Shown here piece after piece: positions 41,459-49,462 of a DNA stretch of 64,000 nucleotides; the first letter of the stretch is position 1, and every line of letters begins with the position of its first letter. The notes below the pieces were generated by a model. That model did not search any database. It was not told where the DNA came from and saw only the letters and a list, made by a program, of their open reading frames with translations. A program made the translations under genes and the position numbers. The DNA comes from Paenibacillus sp. IHBB 10380 (GTDB lineage: Bacteria; Bacillota; Bacilli; Paenibacillales; Paenibacillaceae): the NCBI RefSeq assembly GCF_000949425.1, contig NZ_CP010976.1, positions 5,022,001 to 5,086,000 of the forward strand. Reading direction: 5' to 3'.

Positions 41459-43081
41459 TTATGGTCTCATATTCGGTGTATGTACAGGAGCAGTTCTTGC
41501 TTTCGTAGCTTGCTCGAAGGAATAAGCTAGGTTAAGCAGCGTTTGCTCACTGTATGCTGATCCCAAGAATGAGATGCCCACCGGTACGCCTTCTTCTACC
41601 GTTCCCGCAGGTACGGTTACTTCAGGGAAGCCTGTAGCAGATGCCACGTAGCTCGCTGCATAAGTATCATACGCATTGCAGACATAGGTAGGGTCTTCTT
41701 TGTCAAAGCGGTTGGAAGCAGGGCAGGCCATCGTAGGGAAAACGATAGCGTCCAGGTTGTTCTTCTTCATAATCTTTTCAATTTCTTTACGGGTCTGCGG
41801 TATTTCTTTCTTAACGATATTCTTGTACTCTTTGGAATATAGAGTATCTGCTTTAGCCAATGCTGTCTTCAAGCCTTCCAAACGAGCAGGGTTAACAGGT
41901 GTTGCCGAGTTCAATACTTCAGGAGATTCACTAATATCGATTACCTCTTGCAGCGTTTTAGGTCCGCCGGCAGGAAGCGAGCGCAAATATTTTTCAAACT
42001 GTCTTTTGAATTCCGCATCCCCGACCGGTCCAAGAACTGGAGTCCAGAGGTACTTGGTTTGTTTGGAGAATGTGACAGGCACTACTTCCGTTCCCATGCT
42101 TTTCATTTTAGCAATCGCTTGATTCGTAATAGCATCTACTTCATCATTGCCGCCGAAGAAGTCAGTCGCCACGCCGATACGCGCATGCTTCAGCGAAGAA
42201 GCGTTCAGTGCTTTGGCGTAGTCTTGAACATGGCGGTTCGCAGATTTTGTCGCATAATCTGCTTTGTCTGTTCCAGCCATCGCAGTAAGCACTAAGCTAG
42301 CGTCTTCGACACTACGTGCCAAAGGACCAGTTACGTCCAAAGAAAGGGAAAAAGGGACGACGCCGCTGCGACTAGTCAATCCCATAGTCGGTCTGATACC
42401 TACTAGCCCGGTAACATTGGCTGGACCTCTGACGGAACCGGAAGTATCCGTTCCAAGTCCGAATACGGCAAAGTTAGCCGCTACAGCTGCTGCACTACCG
42501 CTGCTGGAACCGGAAGCATCACGGTTCAGATTGTAAGGATTAATTGTCAAACCGCCCATGGAGCTATAGCCCAGTCTGCCATAGGAAGCGGCGAGCTCGG
42601 ACATGTTTGTTTTGGCGATTACAATGGCTCCGGCATCGATAAGCTTCTGAACGGTGAATGAATTCTTAGTAGGATGTTCATTCTTCAGAGCTACAGCCCC
42701 AGATGTGGTCGGCATGCCAACCACATCAAAGTTATCCTTTACGACAAAAGGAATGCCGTGAAGCTTGCTTCTTGGTCCTTTCGATTTGCGCTCGGCATCG
42801 AGTGCCTTTGCTGTTTCAAGAGCTTGGTTGTTAACCGCAATAATAGAATTTATAACAGGGCCTTGTTTATCAAAGGCTTCAATACGTTTCAGATAGTATT
42901 CCACCAGCTCTTCCGATGTAATTTGCTTTGTGTCCAGAGCTTTTGTGACTTCATCGATGCTTTTCTCAAACGGATCAAACGTACTTTTTGCTATTTCGGC
43001 ATTTGCATGATTCCATGGCAAAATCGAGAAAACTAGCAAAATAGCTAGTAAAGCTTTGAAGTTTATATATTTTTTTCTCAA
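41459..43081 (-). CDS. Exported amidase (amidase signature family)
   Basis: 540 residues. A signal peptide of about 28 residues ends NHANA-E. The Ser-cisSer-Lys triad motifs are visible: Lys in FVVKDNFD, cis-Ser in DASGSSSGSAAAVA, and the Ser nucleophile in GTDTSGSVRGPA. It hydrolyses amides of unknown identity outside the membrane. Similar exported amidases occur in Bacillus and Paenibacillus. It stands alone on the minus strand in the accessory block and is divergent from the chemoreceptor. Confidence 0.9.
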   Translation of the reverse strand: MRKKYINFKALLAILLVFSILPWNHANAEIAKSTFDPFEKSIDEVTKALDTKQITSEELVEYYLKRIEAFDKQGPVINSIIAVNNQALETAKALDAERKSKGPRSKLHGIPFVVKDNFDVVGMPTTSGAVALKNEHPTKNSFTVQKLIDAGAIVIAKTNMSELAASYGRLGYSSMGGLTINPYNLNRDASGSSSGSAAAVAANFAVFGLGTDTSGSVRGPANVTGLVGIRPTMGLTSRSGVVPFSLSLDVTGPLARSVEDASLVLTAMAGTDKADYATKSANRHVQDYAKALNASSLKHARIGVATDFFGGNDEVDAITNQAIAKMKSMGTEVVPVTFSKQTKYLWTPVLGPVGDAEFKRQFEKYLRSLPAGGPKTLQEVIDISESPEVLNSATPVNPARLEGLKTALAKADTLYSKEYKNIVKKEIPQTRKEIEKIMKKNNLDAIVFPTMACPASNRFDKEDPTYVCNAYDTYAASYVASATGFPEVTVPAGTVEEGVPVGISFLGSAYSEQTLLNLAYSFEQATKARTAPVHTPNMRP

Positions 43082-43223
43082 GTGTCCTGCCTCCTGATGT
43101 CTTTTTTTAAGTAGTTCTTAATGCTCATTTTCCCTCCCTGTAACAGTTATCGTCATTTCCTCTGGAAAAATGAATATAATTCGACAAATGTTCGCTTAAT
43201 TCATTAGTTAATTCGACAATATA

Positions 43224-43249
43224 TAACAAAAACCATTCTTTTACCGATA
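43224..43249 (+). promoter_or_regulatory. SigmaD-like promoter of the chemoreceptor
   Basis: TAAC, then 15 bases, then ACCGATA resembles the flagellar sigma pattern TAAA-N15-GCCGATAA. The gene behind it is a chemoreceptor, which commonly uses this factor. Confidence 0.4.
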
Positions 43250-43301
43250 GTATGTATAAACACACTTACATGTTTACACAACAAGATGGAGGAGAAACAA
43301 C

Positions 43302-45386
43302 TTGAGAAAGAAACTACAGTGGAATCTAAAGCTTCAACTATTGGTTACGATGGTCGTCCTGGTATTGCTGTCGACATTATCGATGGGCCTCGGGATCAAC
43401 CAGCAAGTTAAGGGGGAAATGACGGAGGATTTCTACGATGCAACTCGGAAGGAAATCGAACAAGTTAGCGGTGCTATAGACTTGTACTTTACTACCGTGA
43501 ATGAGTCGGTTGAATACTTTGCCAAGAGCCCGCTCATCAAGAAGATCGACAGTTCCATCACCTCTTACGTGGATGCGGTAGGAGCAGATGGAACTCTTCA
43601 GATGACTCCAGCTAAAAATGGAGGTATAGAAGCTAAGATTTATAACTTTTTCTTGGAATATTCTAAGACGCATCCAAATGTGCCTTATATCTATTTGGGA
43701 ACAAAGGATGGCGGATACATACAATGGCCGGATGGTACTTCCACCGATAAATTTGACCCGAGACCAAGAGCGTGGTACACCCAGGCGGTTGAGAATCCCG
43801 ACAAAATCGTGCGCTCGGGTGCTTACGCTGCCTTTACCACAGGTGCTCCGATCGTCAGCTCTTCGGTTACCATTAAGGATGACGCAGGTAACATCGTTGG
43901 TGTTCAAGGTGTAGACGTAAGCTTGGACTTTCTGACCGATACCATCAATAACATGAAGATCGGTAAAACCGGCTATGTCATCTTGGCAGATCAAACCGGT
44001 ACGATCCTCGCAAATCCTAAGAACCCGGAAACCAACTTTAAAAATCTAATGGATCTGGGTATAGCCGAGTTTGCTGACATTGACAAACTGGCAGGCAAAA
44101 ATTTGGACATCACCTTGAATAAGCAGAACTACACGGCTAGTGTCTACGTATCACCAGAGAATGGTTGGAAATATATTGCAGTTATGGATGAGGGTGAAGT
44201 AGCGGAATCAGTCAATGCGATCCAGGACATTATTTTCCTCATCATGGTTGTTATCGCTGTTATCGCCATCGGAGTAGCTTTGTATTTAGCTGGCGCGATT
44301 ACGAAGCCGATAAATGCGGCTGTTCAGTATTTGCAGCAAATCGGCAGTGGTGACTTGGCGATCGATATTCCGCAATCTATGCTGAACAAGCGAAGTGAAG
44401 TAGGCACCATGGTACGGGCTATTGATGCGATGAAACAGGATATGCAGAACATGATCGGTGGCATTTCTACTTCGGGCCAAATTGTCTCTCAATCGGCGGA
44501 TAAACTTACAGACAGCATGGATCAGACACAAAAGGCTTCCTCACTCATTACCGAGTCCATCGTTCAACTTGCTACCGCTTCTAATGATGAAGCTAACAAC
44601 GTTATGGAGGGCTCTGAAAAAGTTGAGCAGCTCGGCGGAGCGATTGATCAAGTTACGGCATCCGCTCAGGAAATACTGGATCTTGCTCGTCGTACAGCCG
44701 AATTGAATCAACGCGGTATCGTAATTGTGCAGGAGCTAGTAGGGAAATTTAACAGCACACAACGGGCTTCTGAGGAAACAGCACAAGCTATTAATCATGT
44801 GAGTGGCAGCACTGGTGAAATCAGAGGCATACTCGGTACGATTCTTGAAATCTCCGGTCAGACGAATTTGCTGGCTCTAAATGCGTCCATTGAGGCTTCA
44901 AGAGCAGGTGAACATGGGCGAGGATTCTCCGTGGTAGCTGCCGAGATCCGCAAGCTCGCGGAGCAATCAGCTTCCGCTGCGAATAATATCAGTCACATTA
45001 TTTCAACTGTAAACAACCAGGTGGGATCGGCTGTTCAGGCCATCGGCAAATCCCGCGAACTGTTTATAGACCAGGAAACGGCGGTTCGAGAAACCGAAAC
45101 CATCTTTAACGATATTATGGTGTCCGTGAACAGCCAAATGGACATGACGAATCAGGTTGACGGCCAAATCCAGCTGATGGTTGAAAAACGCTATGAACTC
45201 ACAGACGTCTTCACCAATATCTCAGCGATTACGGAAGAGAATGCTGCCATTACCCAAGACGTGTCCGCGGCAGCAGAGGAACAACTGGCTACGATTGATG
45301 ATATAGCAGGTTATCTGACTCAGCTGCAGGGACTTTCCAAGGATCTTGAGGACAATATTAAGAAATTCAACATCCATAACCAGTGA
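43302..45386 (+). CDS. Methyl-accepting chemotaxis protein with dCache sensor
   Basis: 694 residues from a TTG start, with GGAGGAGAAA upstream. TM1 is at about 10-32, an extracellular dCache domain at about 35-305 ([27 protein letters not shown]), TM2 at about 306-330, then HAMP, and a signalling domain whose tip is [20 protein letters not shown]. It has the long coiled coil of Bacillota receptors. [12 protein letters not shown] dCache domains often bind amino acids or amines. It is the only chemotaxis gene in the window. Confidence 0.92.
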   Translation: MRKKLQWNLKLQLLVTMVVLVLLSTLSMGLGINQQVKGEMTEDFYDATRKEIEQVSGAIDLYFTTVNESVEYFAKSPLIKKIDSSITSYVDAVGADGTLQMTPAKNGGIEAKIYNFFLEYSKTHPNVPYIYLGTKDGGYIQWPDGTSTDKFDPRPRAWYTQAVENPDKIVRSGAYAAFTTGAPIVSSSVTIKDDAGNIVGVQGVDVSLDFLTDTINNMKIGKTGYVILADQTGTILANPKNPETNFKNLMDLGIAEFADIDKLAGKNLDITLNKQNYTASVYVSPENGWKYIAVMDEGEVAESVNAIQDIIFLIMVVIAVIAIGVALYLAGAITKPINAAVQYLQQIGSGDLAIDIPQSMLNKRSEVGTMVRAIDAMKQDMQNMIGGISTSGQIVSQSADKLTDSMDQTQKASSLITESIVQLATASNDEANNVMEGSEKVEQLGGAIDQVTASAQEILDLARRTAELNQRGIVIVQELVGKFNSTQRASEETAQAINHVSGSTGEIRGILGTILEISGQTNLLALNASIEASRAGEHGRGFSVVAAEIRKLAEQSASAANNISHIISTVNNQVGSAVQAIGKSRELFIDQETAVRETETIFNDIMVSVNSQMDMTNQVDGQIQLMVEKRYELTDVFTNISAITEENAAITQDVSAAAEEQLATIDDIAGYLTQLQGLSKDLEDNIKKFNIHNQ

Positions 45387-45426
45387 TGTACTCCCCGCAT
45401 GGGAGAGAAACTCTTTAGAACAAAAC

Positions 45427-45466
45427 AAACCAGCCAAGGGAAGCTAGACTTCCCCTGGCTGGTTTT
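45427..45466. terminator. Terminator after the chemoreceptor
   Basis: AAACCAGCCAAGGGAAG pairs with CTTCCCCTGGCTGGTTT around CTAGA, then TTTC. Confidence 0.85.
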
Positions 45467-45634
45467 CGTATAGGATGTTCCCAAAGGACTATGAAAACGA
45501 GGAATCATATAAAAGAATTTAATCTGATTTTCATAAAATATTCTCTCTAGCTCCTCAAGATCTATGCCCTCAGGAGAACGTTTAATACCCAGAGTTGAAA
45601 AAATCCAAGTAAAGGTCAACGAAACTTGCCGCAT
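45467..45634 (-). pseudogene. MocR/PdxR-type aminotransferase fragment
   Basis: The minus frame reads GIDLEELERIFYENQ, then IKFFYMIPRFHSPLGTSYTK. This matches the mid-region of MocR-type GntR/aminotransferase fusions (typically 'kffYtmPRFHnPtGhsYs'). Neither end of the gene is present: the frame runs straight into the chemoreceptor terminator. A remnant, about 55 codons. Confidence 0.6.
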
Positions 45635-45671
45635 GCCACAGCATTATTATTATATGTTTCAAAAAGGAAGC

Positions 45672-45812
45672 ATGCCTAGTGCGTGGACTGAAGAGCCGCC
45701 GTCCTTCGCTGAGGTTATAGATAGATTGAGGAGGCAAGTGAATGATATTATTACTGCAGCGGATGGGAAGTTAAATGATGTGATTGCTCAGAGGCTGTTA
45801 AAGGCGGATTAA
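45672..45812 (+). CDS. Small hypothetical ORF
   Basis: 46 codons: MPSAWTEEPPSFAEVIDRLR, then QVNDIITAADGKLNDVIAQR. It looks coding and helical. The layout (I..LR....I...GKL...V) faintly recalls Spo0E-type phosphatases, but the SxxLD signature is absent. No good ribosome site. It may be a fragment. Confidence 0.3.
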   Translation: MPSAWTEEPPSFAEVIDRLRRQVNDIITAADGKLNDVIAQRLLKAD

Positions 45813-46092
45813 AAACGATGCGTAATTGGCAAAATGAGATCATCAATTACCATCGTTGTCGATGGACGAATGCAACCGTAATCGGCTTAACTAATTAATC
45901 AAGCACTGATTTCGAGGTTGAGCCAGAAAAGGAACTAAGAAAGTGTTACATAAATCAGAGGAAATGGTTCTAATCCTAGTCTAAAGTCTAGGTTCAGACA
46001 CTCCCTAAGACGGTTACGTCAGGCAAATAAGGCGGATATAATGGATTTATAACTCAGAGCGTGACTTATGAAGCCAAAGGAGTGTTTGAAAT
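45813..46092 (+). promoter_or_regulatory. Promoter region of the sensor-domain protein
   Basis: TTACGT (46014-46019) and TATAAT (46037-46042) are 17 bases apart, about 50 bases before the gene, whose ribosome site is AAAGGAG. The rest of the stretch shows nothing else. Confidence 0.55.
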
Positions 46093-46884
46093 ATGAAGAC
46101 AATAGAAGCGACTGCAAAGGCGCCATCAGGTAAGGTGAATTGGGTGCTTTTTAATCCAAAAACCTATGCAACGATCCTCTATTTATTGTTATCTCTCCCG
46201 TTAGGGATTATCTATTTTACAGTAGCGATAACGGGAATTGCACTATCAATCGGTTTAACTCCATTATTTATTGGAATACCGCTGTTTTTTGGAGTAGCTA
46301 AGCTGTTGAATGGGATTGTGAATTTTGAACAAAGCATGATCAGACAAATTTTGGGTTTGCCTACTCCTCCTGTTTCATATACCTACAATCAACAGTCTGA
46401 AGCTGGGCATAACTGGCTGATGCGAATGGTGAGAGGTTTTGACGGAGGGCTATTCATTCGAGATCTGCTGCTCGTATTACTAAGATTTGTAACAGGCATT
46501 GTATTCTTTGTTATTATGGTAACGGTGATTTCACTAGGACTAGGATTTATTGCTCTTCCAGTCGTGCATATCATTTTAATGAATGAGATGAAGCTTGATA
46601 TTTTAGAAAATACCTTGTTTAGTTATTTTCATATCGATTGGACCTATAATCAGCAATATATGCTGTACGTAGGCGTTGGCCTTGTGCTTTTTTGGATCGC
46701 GCTTCGCGTCGTGAATGGGCTCATGCAAATTCAGCGCAGAATCATGTATGTGGACGAGCCATATCAGCAGCCGTCAGTGCCAGTGGAGTCACAAATACAT
46801 GCGCCGGTTCAGTCGCAATATTATGAGTACCAAGAGGAGCAGCCCACTCAAGGGATGATGCAGCCATCCTATAGAGAGCCTTAG
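46093..46884 (+). CDS. Membrane protein with 'putative sensor' domain
   Basis: 263 residues. Two related halves each carry a pair of hydrophobic segments with the pattern LPLGIIYFTVAITGIALSIG and GIVFFVIMVTVISLGLGFIA, typical of the putative sensor domain usually fused to histidine kinases. Here it stands alone, followed by a hydrophilic Gln/Pro-rich tail of about 40 residues. No kinase is beside it. The function is unknown. Confidence 0.75.
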   Translation: MKTIEATAKAPSGKVNWVLFNPKTYATILYLLLSLPLGIIYFTVAITGIALSIGLTPLFIGIPLFFGVAKLLNGIVNFEQSMIRQILGLPTPPVSYTYNQQSEAGHNWLMRMVRGFDGGLFIRDLLLVLLRFVTGIVFFVIMVTVISLGLGFIALPVVHIILMNEMKLDILENTLFSYFHIDWTYNQQYMLYVGVGLVLFWIALRVVNGLMQIQRRIMYVDEPYQQPSVPVESQIHAPVQSQYYEYQEEQPTQGMMQPSYREP

Positions 46885-46899
46885 AAGCTCTCTTTTTTT
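46874..46899 (+). terminator. Terminator overlapping the sensor-protein stop
   Basis: GAGAGC-CTTAGAA-GCTCTC followed by seven T; the stop codon lies in the loop. Confidence 0.85.
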
Positions 46900-46948
46900 A
46901 TGCGTATCGTCAAAGTGCTAATCCCTCTATGAATGAGGTACAATTAAA

Positions 46949-46990
46949 AAAACTCAGGGATTCTAGTTTCACAATGAATCCCTGAGTTTT
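46949..46990. terminator. Bidirectional terminator
   Basis: AAAACTCAGGGATTC pairs with GAATCCCTGAGTTTT, with T runs on both strands. It fits the end of the minus-strand fragment to its right. Confidence 0.8.
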
Positions 46991-47019
46991 ATTTTTTTCA
47001 CATGAAAACCTTGAGCTGA

Positions 47020-47139
47020 TTATGCAGCAGTTACATAGATTACTGTGATATTGCTTGTAATTATACTCCAATCATTGAGATAAATAGAATCAAACGGACC
47101 ATGAGCTTGATTCACAGTATCCGCCGCCCATGAAGAGCT
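47020..47139 (-). pseudogene. C-terminal gene fragment, unknown family
   Basis: The minus frame reads SSSWAADTVNQAHGPFDSIY, then LNDWSIITSNITVIYVTAA and stop. It is followed in the right place by a terminator, so it looks like the genuine end of a lost gene. A stop at its left bounds it. Family not recognised. Confidence 0.4.
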
Positions 47140-47295
47140 TTAAGTCGGTTTATACGCACCGTTTCATAGAAGAATTGGTCAATAATAATTTTATGGAGCA
47201 ACGCATGCAATCGGATCATTTTTTTTATGATCATAGGAAGGAAACATGCTATGATGTATAATATTTGGGAGAATTCCTAAAATTAGGGGGCGGAT
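47140..47295 (+). promoter_or_regulatory. Upstream region of the stalk/PQQ protein gene
   Basis: A TATAAT lies at about 47257, close before the GGGGGCGGATATG start region. CGGATCATTTTTTTTATGATC-like AT-rich sequence precedes it. No gene. Confidence 0.35.
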
Positions 47296-48348
47296 ATGAA
47301 GAGAATCGTCGTAGTTTTATTTTTTGTACTCATGATTTTAACGTTTCATCAGCCGGTACACGCCGACTCCAATCAATATTGGATCATGCTGGATGGCAAA
47401 TATTTGAATACGAAATTGACTCCGATCAATAATAACGGAAGTATCTATGTTCCGATGCGCTTAATCTTCGAGTCGCTGCACGCCGAAGTGACTTATGTTC
47501 CCGAAGAAGGAAAGGTCATCGGCGAAAAAGGTGACATTATGATCGAGCTTCAGCTCGGCAAAACGATGGCTTATAAAAATAGTCAACCGATTCTTTTGTC
47601 CGGACCTCCAATGATCGTAAACAACAGCTTCTATGTACCGATCCGTTTTGTCAGCGAATCCCTAGGGGCATCGGTATTTTGGAAATCGGACATCCATGCC
47701 GTGGTGATCGAAACACCGCAATTGACGGCCATTACCGAGCTTCCGGTGCTCAATGATCGCGGCAACCCAGCTGTTCTAGAGCGCAGTGGAAATATGAAAT
47801 TGAAGTGGTCGTTTCAAGATGAAAGTCCATATGAAATGTACAGAGGGTATAAGGGGCCGACGGATACTCTGATTTTTTCAAATTTCGATACGATCAAAGT
47901 GATGGACCGTGATGGAAATCTTCAGAATGAATGGCCGTTCAAGCATAAGGACATCCCGGCGAAGATCAATGCGATAATCAATAAGGGGTTAGCGGAATCG
48001 GGATCGGAACCGACACAATCGTTTCATGTCACCAAAGATAATAAAACTTTGGAAAAAATAGACCCGAAAACCGGAAAAGCGCTGTGGACTTATCGTTTAC
48101 CGGTCTCTGAGGAAAAGATGGGATTTAGTTTCCTTGATTACACCGTGTTTCTGGACCCATACGGAACTGTCTACATATCAACTCAAGGCGGCACACTGCA
48201 TGCCCTGAATTCCGCTGACGGAAGTTTGAAATTCAAGCTGGTATTCAACCACCGCACTATTTCTTCGACGGAAGTGCTCCCGCTGTCCGCAACCGAGCTA
48301 GTGGTGCTGAATGACAATGCCATTATGTTTTTTGAAATTAAAGAGTAA
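47296..48348 (+). CDS. Secreted stalk-domain protein with PQQ-like repeats
   Basis: 350 residues. The signal peptide is about 1-24 (HADS). Two copper-amine-oxidase-N-like units lie at about 30-135 (IYVPMRLIFESLHAEVTYV, FYVPIRFVSESLGASVFW). A C-terminal region has beta-propeller-like repeats (DPKTGKALWTYRL, DPYGTVYISTQGGTLHALNS). Similar to Paenibacillus cell-surface proteins. It lies between gene fragments, so it is cargo of the accessory region. The base composition is a little more GC-rich than neighbours. Confidence 0.8.
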   Translation: MKRIVVVLFFVLMILTFHQPVHADSNQYWIMLDGKYLNTKLTPINNNGSIYVPMRLIFESLHAEVTYVPEEGKVIGEKGDIMIELQLGKTMAYKNSQPILLSGPPMIVNNSFYVPIRFVSESLGASVFWKSDIHAVVIETPQLTAITELPVLNDRGNPAVLERSGNMKLKWSFQDESPYEMYRGYKGPTDTLIFSNFDTIKVMDRDGNLQNEWPFKHKDIPAKINAIINKGLAESGSEPTQSFHVTKDNKTLEKIDPKTGKALWTYRLPVSEEKMGFSFLDYTVFLDPYGTVYISTQGGTLHALNSADGSLKFKLVFNHRTISSTEVLPLSATELVVLNDNAIMFFEIKE

Positions 48349-48689
48349 AACGTCTTAGTTAACGAAACTGCGCAATCTTATTTGGGCGAAATCAGGCGTT
48401 TGATTTTTAGGATATGAAAAATAAGCCAGTTGTTTTGTAAGGAGAGACGAGCCTCAAAGATGAGGACCCGAGACTAGAAGAAATCCAGACATTATACAAA
48501 ACTAATATTTCGAATGGTACGAAGACTCAGATAGTGAGAAAGTAGAATACTATGGAAGTAGTACAACACGTATTTAGAGTATGAGAGTATTAGGAGCATA
48601 CAGTAAAAGGAAATGGTACTGACGGTAAGTTATTTACTACCTTTAATTTACTTTATCAAGGGGATATCATGGATATTAAGGTTCAATAA
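48349..48689 (+). pseudogene. Decayed gene tail, unknown
   Basis: Short coding-like stretches: LKDEDPRLEEIQTLYKTN, then NISNGTKTQIVRK before a stop, and in another frame EHTVKGNGTDGKLFTTFNLL, then YQGDIMDIKVQ with a stop at 48687-48689. A hairpin terminator follows directly. I read this as the 3' end of a gene broken by stops and shifts. Family unknown. Confidence 0.4.
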
Positions 48690-48703
48690 CTTTTCTAGGC
48701 TAG

Positions 48704-48741
48704 AATCGGGTGCTTACTTATAAAGGGAACAGCACCCGATT
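48704..48741 (+). terminator. Hairpin after the decayed gene
   Basis: AATCGGGTGC pairs with GCACCCGATT with an 18-base loop, then ATTT. Confidence 0.55.
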
Positions 48742-49037
48742 ATTTAGGGAGATCTATTTAAGCACTGTATGGACACATTTGATCGTAATACTGTTATTTT
48801 CGATTTTTAATGTAGGAATAACTAAAATACATCTTGTTCATCAAGAGAAGAAAGAAATTGTTCCCGGACATGAAAATGAGCAAAGGGAATTAATGCTTAG
48901 CGATGGATGCCAGTGAATCAGATTGGGATATGGATATTAAACGGAGTATTTTTGGTAACATGACTGCTGATGGATATATGGCCATGCTTGATGAAGCGGA
49001 TCATTTCGGTACAGCTTTGGTCAAAGCGCTGGGCTAA
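48710..49037 (+). pseudogene. Fragmented small ORFs, unknown
   Basis: A 68-codon frame (48710-48916) has one hydrophobic segment (WTHLIVILLFSIFNVGIT). An overlapping frame at 48903-49037 reads MDASESDWDMDIKRSIFGNM, then TADGYMAMLDEADHFG, which looks like a real C terminus. The two may be one gene split by a frameshift. No ribosome site is seen for either. Confidence 0.3.
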
Positions 49038-49182
49038 TTCAATATTTAATCAAAAATAACATTTTGAGAAAAAGTCATCTGGAATATGCATCGGATGGAC
49101 TATTACAGACGAAATCATTACCTTCATGGCTCCGTTTTCAGATAGTTATCTAACGATTAAAAAGGGACGATATGGAACATTC
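49038..49182 (+). other. Stretch before scar C, no intact gene
   Basis: An open frame (GICIGWTITDEIITFM, then APFSDSYLTIKKGRYG) runs into the attachment-like site without a start codon; it may be another remnant. Confidence 0.3.
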
Positions 49183-49223
49183 GGCGGCGAATTGTGGTTT
49201 TGCACAGCCACGGTTCGCCTCCA
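49183..49223 (+). repeat. Attachment-like scar C (hairpin type)
   Basis: GGCGGCGAATTGTGG, then 10 bases, then CCACGGTTCGCCTCCA. The two arms pair over about 15 positions with G-T wobbles, and the right end is the tmRNA-type TTCGCCTCCA. The same design recurs at 60336 and 63513. A terminator follows at once. Confidence 0.7.
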
Positions 49224-49228
49224 CCATG

Positions 49229-49257
49229 AAAGCCCGACCTCACGCGGTCGGGCTTTT
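49229..49257 (+). terminator. Terminator after scar C
   Basis: AAAGCCCGACC pairs with GGTCGGGCTTT around TCACGC, then TT. Confidence 0.9.
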
Positions 49258-49269
49258 GATTTGCTCGGA

Positions 49270-49334
49270 ATTGTAGACAATTTGTAAAATATAGAAGTCT
49301 ATTTTTTGATTATCCTGTAGACGAAAAGTCTACA
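49270..49334 (+). repeat. TGTAGAC repeats beside scar C
   Basis: ATTGTAGAC at 49270-49278, and TGTAGAC-GAAAA-GTCTACA as a perfect inverted pair at 49316-49334. The same ATTGTAGAC word is repeated twice beside scar E. Such short repeats next to an att core are typical of integrase arm sites, but a repressor operator is also possible. Confidence 0.45.
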
Positions 49335-49462
49335 AGTTATAGATGGTTGTGCTCCCAAGCGATATTTTTTACAAATTACTTCAACTCTTTAACATGTGAA
49401 TTTACAGTTCATCTATATACTTAAATCAATATCATAATGCATTCGAAGGGGATTACAACAAC

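Noticed and set aside
45672..45812. Call as a Spo0E-type phosphatase
   Set aside because: The SxxLD signature is missing and there is no ribosome site, so it is kept only as a small ORF.
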